Source: Progne subis subis (taxonomy: Eukaryota; Chordata; Aves; Passeriformes; Hirundinidae). Taken from it: a stretch of DNA of 64,000 bases. The notes below the pieces were generated by a model. The model saw only the letters and a program-made list of their open reading frames with translations, searched no databases and was not told the origin of the DNA. Position numbers and translations under genes: made by a program. The stretch lies in assembly GCA_022316685.1 (NCBI GenBank), contig JAKJHU010000068.1, forward strand, positions 930,001 through 994,000, written 5' to 3'. Shown one piece after another: positions 57,207 through 64,000 of this stretch; the first letter of the stretch is position 1, and each line of letters opens with the position of its first letter.

Positions 57207-58609
57207 ATGTGGAAAATTAAGACTGGCTGAGGTAAGGGAGCTGCAGGCAGGCGATCTGGACAAAAAAAATATACAAAAGAAGAGGAGTCTGAACCTTGGA
57301 GCCCCTCTGTGCCGTATCACACTGTGCACGTGAGCCGTGGTTCTGCTGTGGGGGATTCCTGGCTGTTTGGGGTACAGCAAGGACGGTGTTTCCCCCGTGT
57401 AGCCTCCGAGCACCCGGCCTTGGGAGCTGTGCTCTTCTGGAGGTTGGCCTAATCTAATTACAGAGCAGCTTGTGCCAGCTTCCAGTTTCTCCCCGTGATC
57501 TTTAACCAAGGGCACCGAGCGGAGGTAATGAGCCACAAATGCCTTGCTCCGCCAGCGTCCTGGAGGCACTCCTGTTCTTTTGCCAGGGAGAGGGGGCCTT
57601 GCTTTGCCAGGCACTGTGAGAGCAGGGGATGGGGTCCCACCACCTCAAGAGGACCCTCCCAAGGGCTGCAGGCTGTGGGAGGTGTCGGCAGTAAACTTTT
57701 CCTTTGTCTGGTGGTACAGCTCTCAGGGAGGAGATGTGCACTTGGCTTTGAGAGCTGTGCTGAGCCGTGAGTTTTCCTTGTTGCTTGTCCCTGACTACTC
57801 GAAGCTGGAGGTGATGTGGCATAGAAAGGTGGTGGGGACACGTGGGGAGCAGCTGAGGCTGGGGAACCAGCCATGGTGAGGGAAGACAGGTCACCCTATG
57901 CTCCAGACAGCTTGAGGGTGAGCAGCGAGGTCACAGGTACCAAAACCCACCTCAGAGAGCACCCAGCCCGAATCGAAGGGCTGTGGATAATGAACGAAGA
58001 GGGCCGGAGCTTGGAGAAAGAGAAGAGGCTAGTGTGGTTTTCAATAGACTGGCTCTGTGCAGATTTGGCAGCTAATGAGGGTTTTTCTCTTTTTAATTTT
58101 GAGATAAATGGACGTATCGATTTGCAGTTGTCGTAGCTAATGGAGCAGCGACCGAAAGGCTATTTAAACCTCGCTGCTATTGTGTGGCGCTTGGAAAGTC
58201 AAAAGAAGAGTGTGCATAAATAAATGGAACATGAAGTAAACTGACCTTTAAAAACAATACTGCCTCTAAATACCCATCCTGGTGTTTTACGTGGTCCGCT
58301 TGGTGTGAGAATGGGAATTTATTTGGGCACGGGCTGCAGCTTGCGATCGCTCCATGGTGTGGGGAGGGATGGAGAGGATGCAGCGCAGCAGCTCCCAACG
58401 CCCAGGCCAGGACCGCTGGAGTGGCACCGGTCCTCTGCGCTCGCTGTGTGCTAATCTCATCCCTGGAATAGCTGCTGGGGGGCCGGGAGAGGGATATTGC
58501 TCCAGCGTAATCGTCCGTCCCGTCTGGGCAAGGGCGCCCCGTGCTCTGCTTGTCAAAAGGCAGCGAGGCGGGGCGGGCGCGCTCAAGTCTGCGAAGAAAA
58601 GGGGAATCC

Positions 58610-58760
58610 TGCTAGAATTGGCAACTTAATTCACCAAGCTGGCCTCGACAGAGCTCATTAAGTTCCCATGTATTCATTTCAGGCTAATGGCTGTCATGCT
58701 GGCTGCTGTTTGATTTGCTGTAATAGACTTTTATGGCTTTCCAGTTTGCGAGGACGTGCA
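58610..58760. promoter_or_regulatory. Possible conserved non-coding element
   Basis: Unique sequence with AACTTAATTCACCAAG, GAGCTCATTAAGTTCC, TTCATTTCAGGCTAATGG and TTGATTTGCTGTAATAG. A candidate only. Confidence 0.2.
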
Positions 58761-59340
58761 TGCCCGTGGCTGTGCCCCGTGGTGCTGCTGTAGTACATTA
58801 GTTAGCTGCTCATGTGCTTGCTACTCTGACCTTCAGGGTTTGTTCTCCTCTTGGATGCATCCCTTGCACTTCATCTCCTGCTCACGGCCTCTTTTCTACC
58901 CACCTCAGCCGACCCCTCAGCGCCGCGTTTCTGGGAGCCTCAGGGTTTTGGCTTTTAAACAAGGAGAGATCTATTGCCAAGCCTGTGGCAGGCTGTGGTG
59001 GCCATGCCTCAGTTTCTGGCAAGTCCAATCTGCTTTATCTGATCTTTTTTCCGTTTGGCTGGATCCGTAGGGAGCTCTGAGTTCCCAGATTGTCACGGTT
59101 CAATCGCGGTGATTTTAGGTGAAGCAAGCACGTGGAGAGGAGCCAAGCCCCTGTTCGTGGTGCCTGGTGTGATGGGGACGTCAGGATGGGCTGTTCCCCC
59201 TGGGTGCCTGCTGGGCTCTCTGTCCCAGTCCCAAGCAGGAAAACTCCTGGGGCTTCCACACAACTTTCCATTTGCCTTTAACTCCTGGGGCAGTGGTGGA
59301 GTGACCATCCCTGGAGAGAATGTGGCACCTGGGGGCCTGG

Positions 59341-59422
59341 GTTAGCCGTGGCCTTGGCAGTGCTGGGGGAACGGCTGGACTCAATCCTAAAGGGCTCTGC
59401 CATCCTCTAAATTGTACTATGA
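59341..59422 (+). mobile_element. CR1 LINE 3'-end fragment (short)
   Basis: GGCAGTGCTGGGGGAACGGC, then TGGACTCAATCCTAAAGGGC and a terminus TTGTACTATGA, which fits a CR1 subfamily tail. Confidence 0.7.
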
Positions 59423-59727
59423 AGTAAACTAACTTCAAGTCTAGTACCTCCTGGGGAAGAGCTGTTTTCTCCTATAAGCGCCCGAGCTTGCCAATCAAGT
59501 TCAAGCCATCTGTGGCCTTCTCTTGGCCTTGGAGCGTTAGCAGGATGCTTTCTGCATGCTGGCAGAAAGGTCATTTAATTGTTGGTTTCTTTGCTGAATA
59601 TTCCCTCAGGAGGTTTCCATTGGGGTTTTCTCTCCTCGTGTGCTCTCCCCCACCTCATTTCCTCCTGTTACATTTATAACACACTGAGTGATTTATGAAG
59701 TGATGTGTGTTACGTCTTGAGGTTACA

Positions 59728-59876
59728 CATCCCCATCCCTGGAAGTGTTCAGGGACAGGGTTGGATGGAGCTCTTGAGCAACCTGGTCTAGTAGAAGGTG
59801 TCTGTAGCGGGGCGCTGGAACCAGGTGGTCTTTAATGTACCTTCCAAGCCCCAAACCATTCCATAATCCTGTGATC
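59728..59876 (+). mobile_element. CR1 LINE 3'-end fragment
   Basis: CATCCCCATCCCTGGAAGTG, then GAGCAACCTGGTCTAGTAGA, GGTGGTCTTTAATGTACCTT and CCAAACCATTCCATAATC. Confidence 0.92.
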
Positions 59877-61608
59877 TTCCAATAAAAAGCTTGGCACTGG
59901 GCCAGAGATTGCAATTCAGCACCTCAGTCATTCATGAAATCCCAGCTGCATTGCAAGGGAAGTACCTGTAACTTCACAAGGACACAGGAGTTAGATCTCT
60001 GCTTTCAAATTTGTAACCACAGCCCTCTGCCTTGGGAATGTGCTCATCTTGTCCGGAATTCAAGCAGGCAGGGCTGTGGGAAAGGAGTTTAAAAACAGAA
60101 AGTTTCTGGTCTGCATGCAGCAGTGTTGCGGCAACCACGGTCCAGCTTGCAGGTGTCTTATCTCCTGAGCTTAGCCGTGATTTGCCAATTTATTTTAATT
60201 GGGAGACAGGCGGGCACTCGCCATCAGCAGCAGTCCCTTCTGCTCGGGGAGCAGCCTTTGGGACTGAGCCTTCACGAGCTGCTGGGCACCATTTCCATCC
60301 TTAATATGGGGGTGTAGCTGAAATCGTGGCTTTTATGATGTCTTTTTCTTAATTGTGCAGAAAAGTATTTGGCGGGGAAGGAGGAGAGGAAGGAGGGGAG
60401 CGTCAGTGCCCCGTCCCTTCGCACAGCCTGGAACCAGACCGTGCCACGCAGTGGGCAGGGGCAGGGAGGAGCAGAGAAGGGCCCAAAAGCCCTTGCTGTA
60501 ATTAAAATTATTATTTTGCTTTAAGGGTAATAATGTCAGTAATTACATCAGTTTCCCTGCCATCCTGCCCGGGAGTCTTCAGGGGCTCGTATAATTCTAT
60601 TGCTGTGGCTCGAGGCCTGATGCTGCGCATACGAAGCAGCTGCCACGAGCTGAGCTCCCTCTTAGCTGCATTAGCCAGTCCCTTGCATGCTCCCAGACAC
60701 CTTCTGGGGCTTTTTTTCCTCCCCTCCTTTAAATAAAGAGCCTTTACAGCAGAGGTGATAACAGAGCTGATAAGGAAGATGTTCTGACTGCGTTGCAGAA
60801 ATGGTCTGTAATCGTTGCTGGCTGCTTTCCTTCCTGTTTCTTCTTTTTTAATTCCTTCACTCATTGTTTTCCTTCTCTCCTTACCCTTATGTTTCCATGT
60901 GGAGTTTAGAAGTAATTTACAGTGAATAACTTATCCCCCAAATCCAGTCATCCCTTCCTTCTGCTACCTTTGGGCATGCAAAACTGCAAATCAGATGCAG
61001 TTTTAAAAATTTACTTATTTATTCATTGTGGGGGTTTTTTTGTTGTTGTTTTTAAAACTTCCTGGAAAGGCAGCAGGCAATTTAGTGAGTTATTGAAGCT
61101 GTGTTCATTAGGCACTGTTGGACAGAAAAGCTGGTTCTCCTTCCTGGGTCGATCAAGCATTTCCATCTCCCCTCCATCCTGGCGTCCTGTTGGTGTGCCC
61201 AGTGCTGGTGATCTCCCACCTCCAGTGCGTGTGGGACAAACAGGAGGTGGGGATTTGACTGGTGTTTGCTGTGGCAAGGGGATCTCTGTTGCACAGGTAA
61301 TAATCTGTAGCAGGTGAAACACTTCCCAAACTTCCCAGACATCCTCAGTTTTAATGGTCTTTATTGTTGCTTTCCACGTGCAAGCAAAACATAAATGGGC
61401 TGGGAAGTGCAGGCCCTGTCCTGGGCTTTCCTTCTGGCTTTGGGATGCTGGCGGTGTCTTCAGGCAAGAGCTTGGAAGCACAGCAGGCACCAGCTGTCAT
61501 CTTCTCCCTGCTTTTTTCCCACCAGGACTAGAGAAAAGAATTTAAACGAGACAGACTGCAGTGCATTGAGTAGAATGTGGGGTTACAGCTGTCATTGTAG
61601 GTGTTAGA

Positions 61609-61805
61609 AGCCTAGAATGGTTTTGATTGAAAGGAATATTTAAAGGGATATTTAGTCCATCCCCCTGTCCTGGGCAAGGACAATTTCCACTATCCCAGGT
61701 TGCTCCAAGCCTTGTCCAGCCGGGCCTTGAACACTTCTAGGGATGGGTCAGCCATGGCTTTCCTGGGCAGCCTGTGCCAGGGCCTCCCCACCCTCATTTT
61801 AAATG
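61609..61805 (-). mobile_element. CR1 LINE 3' fragment (antisense)
   Basis: On the + strand: CCTAGAATGGTTTTGATTGA, then CATCCCCCTGTCCTGGGCAA, GGTTGCTCCAAGCCTTGTCC, CGGGCCTTGAACACTTCTAG and CCTGTGCCAGGGCCTCCCCA. Confidence 0.92.
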
Positions 61806-63429
61806 GCTTTTTCCTTTGAAGGGGTCACCAAGTAGGAGCTCAGACCTGGAACATCCTTCACTCCGAAGGTCGTCTGCGTGCGCACAGTTTCTGTTGTTAC
61901 TGCTGGCGTGTTTGCTGTGACGCCAGAGGGTCTCGAGTGGCGTTCTGGGGAGACAGAAAGCGTCCCCTGTCCCTTGTCTTGGACTCACCAGCGAACAGGA
62001 GACCTTGGTCCTTTAATACACGTGACCGAGGAGTGAAATGAGAGATGCAACAGAAACTACTGGGGCGGAAAACTCCAAATGGCGTGGAAGTAATGCGTAA
62101 AGTGTCCTGGAGATAACAGTCATTTCCACCAGGCAAAACTTGGGCTCTTTCTGGAAGGGTACTGCAGCAAAGCTGGGAGTGGGGAGGGGTGCAGCCTGAA
62201 AATTAGAAATCCTTGTGCTGTCCTGGCCAGTGCAGTGCTGGGCAGGACGAGGGGGATGGGGAAAACTGCGGGTTTTGACCAGAAAGGGGAGCCAACGTGG
62301 GAGAAGCAAGTAATTTGGTGCCACCATGGAGGAGCTGTCATGCTGGGAAATTAGGAAATTATCTTGAGGGAGGGAGATGAAGGGAAAGTGTACAGCATTC
62401 TCTGAGCGAGGAGAACCCAGGCAAAGAGGGGGAAGGTAATTTGGGCAAATCAGTAATCATTCCTCATGGAAGAAAGGGGGGAAAGGGAAAATGCCTGAGC
62501 TCCTTTGCATGGGTGCTTAGGGCACACATCTGCTGCTTTCAAAGCTCTGGTGGGTTTGTCCCAGTGTCATCCTTGAGGTCAGGACAGTGCCTGAGCTTAG
62601 AATGGCTGATGCCAGGTGCTGCTGGCTCCTCGGGATCCTGCTGGCATTGGTTGCTCAGACCAGGCACGTTCCTCTGGAGCAGAAACAGTGGCTGGTGGTC
62701 CCACGGCAGTTCCTGCTGCAGGAGCAGCTCAGGCCTGGGCTGGAAGGTCTCTTTTCCAGGGGACATTTGAGCCCAGCCCTTTCAGTGTAATTACTCTTAC
62801 ACATCTGGGCAGCAGATGGCTTCAAGGTCTCTTCCCTGTCCCCAGAAGGAGGGAGGGGCTCTGTGCTGCCGGGAACAGAGGGATGAGGAGGGAGTCAACG
62901 TGACCTGCTGGTCACAGAACTATTGAATTAGTTTTGTTTTATCTCCCTTTCCTCTGCTTACCATCCTCTCCCAGCGGCCTGGGATGTGCCTTACGATCTC
63001 ATGCCAGCCAGCAAAAGCTGCATCCTCTCCCCACACATCCCTGCTTTGTTTACCTGCCTCTCCATACCTCACCTTTGGAGTCATCAGCAGGACCATGTGC
63101 CTGGATGGTCCTTAAGGAATGGTTCTTAACTCCTTCAGGCGGCGAGTGGCAACTGCTCCTTGCCAGGAAGCAAAAAACCCACCACTGAAAGTGTACTTAA
63201 CGTTTTTACTGGCTTAATCATGGGTTGGCTCCTTTTTTAGTCACAGCACCTAAATTAAGCGCTGATTAAGGTCGTGCTGAAAGGGGCTGCGTGAGGGATG
63301 CTGGAATTTTAGGGTCCAGGCCCTTTTCCACCTGCAGGAACCAAGATCAGCAGCAGATCCGAGAGGTGGGCGCACATTAGCATCCTCACTCCGTGTAGCA
63401 TGGGAATGTGAAGCTGCAGCTGGCACAAG

Positions 63430-64000
63430 AGGCACTTTTTTCCGATAAAAACACCATTTTTAATTAAGATGGAAATATTTAGGGAAAATGTTGCCATTTT
63501 GACAGCAAAGCTGGGGAGAAATAGCATTTCAAAAGAGCCATAAAAATCGCTCTTGCAATAGATTCATTCCAATTTCTTCTTGAGAATTGCATTTTGTGTT
63601 TTATTAGTTTGTAATGTGTCAGTGACAGTCATGTATAATAAGCTTTCTACTGCTGGTCAAACTTTGTGGTAAAATAATAGACTAAATCAGCCTCTCTGTA
63701 AGTTTTTTAAATATTTATGTGTGAACTGAACTGTTTGTATAGGTTTCAAACTGTTTTCATTACAAATGGAGGGAATTTGATCTAAGTAGAAGTTTCAATC
63801 AAAATTAAGGGGCCATTACTTAATTTCAGCCATTAATTGCTGTGGGAACTTAAAATGTGGGTGATTTATTTTGTTAGTGCAGATAATGGAGAGAGCAGGG
63901 AAAGTGAATAGAGGGTTCAAGGCAATTTTGGTTCGAGGAGGAAAAAAATGGGGAGCTTTTAGTTTTGGAGATTTGCTTTATGGGAGATTTGTGAAACGTA
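63430..64000. promoter_or_regulatory. Long AT-rich possible conserved non-coding element
   Basis: Nearly 600 bases of AT-rich unique sequence running to the window edge, with TTTTTAATTAAGATGG, TTATTAGTTTGTAATG, ATAATAGACTAAATCAGCC and TTCAGCCATTAATTGC. No open frame, repeat or poly(A) feature explains it. It is the best enhancer-like stretch in this intron by eye, but this is untested. Confidence 0.25.

Larger units (their letters stand above)
55304..64000 (+). other. CDH23: CDH23 intron after the EC1-EC2 linker exon (5' part)
   Basis: Donor GTAGGG at 55304. No further cadherin exon is recognisable to the window end. It holds five CR1 fragments (three antisense, two sense) and AT-rich stretches at about 58610-58760 and from 63430 to the end. 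The rest is unique sequence in which I see nothing identifiable. Confidence 0.8.

Noticed and set aside
55304..64000. Search for the next CDH23 exon (EC2)
   Set aside because: No frame begins with an NTPVG-like segment or contains a DXNDN linker, so the exon must lie beyond the window.

Overview
The window is vertebrate nuclear DNA and almost certainly avian. Evidence: spliced genes with GT-AG introns, a CpG island, and many truncated copies of the CR1 LINE, whose 3' end (about CCTTCCAACCCAAACCATTCTGTGA) recurs on both strands. Two genes are supported, both on the + strand, in the same order as at human 10q22: the 3' end of SLC29A3 (lysosomal/mitochondrial equilibrative nucleoside transporter ENT3), then the 5' end of CDH23 (cadherin-23, the hair-cell tip-link cadherin). 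The species cannot be fixed from the sequence; a songbird is possible.

Layout. 1-1691 carries the last two coding exons of SLC29A3, followed by a 3' UTR with a poly(A) signal at 2248-2253. About 2.3-10.7 kb is the intergenic spacer, with short CR1 tails, a 6 x 72-bp minisatellite (6799-7230) and a 108-base stretch with only G and T on the + strand (7586-7693). About 10.7-12.1 kb is a CpG island, the likely CDH23 promoter; a possible non-coding first exon ends at the splice donor at 11560/11561. CDH23 coding exons are at 21582-21651 (start codon and signal peptide), 24802-24879, 51969-52111, 54976-55023 and 55211-55303. Together they encode 144 residues: the signal peptide, all of extracellular cadherin repeat 1, and the start of repeat 2. 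The reading frame is intact across every junction. From 55304 to the end is intron; the next exon is not in the window.

The introns hold an 86-bp minisatellite (about 8 units, 15353-16033) and two copies of one probable retroviral LTR in opposite orientation within intron 3 (27847-28473 and 41026-41652). They also hold a second LTR-like element with an internal 99-bp duplication (39152-39648), an old CR1 reverse-transcriptase fragment (about 50895-51120), simple repeats, and several AT-rich homeodomain-motif stretches that could be conserved non-coding elements.

No tRNA, rRNA, CRISPR array or prokaryotic-type system was seen. Most long open frames here are chance frames in GC-rich or repetitive DNA. 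I found no convincing new biological system. The points most worth checking are the inverted LTR pair, the two minisatellites, the CDH23 first exon and the candidate enhancers.
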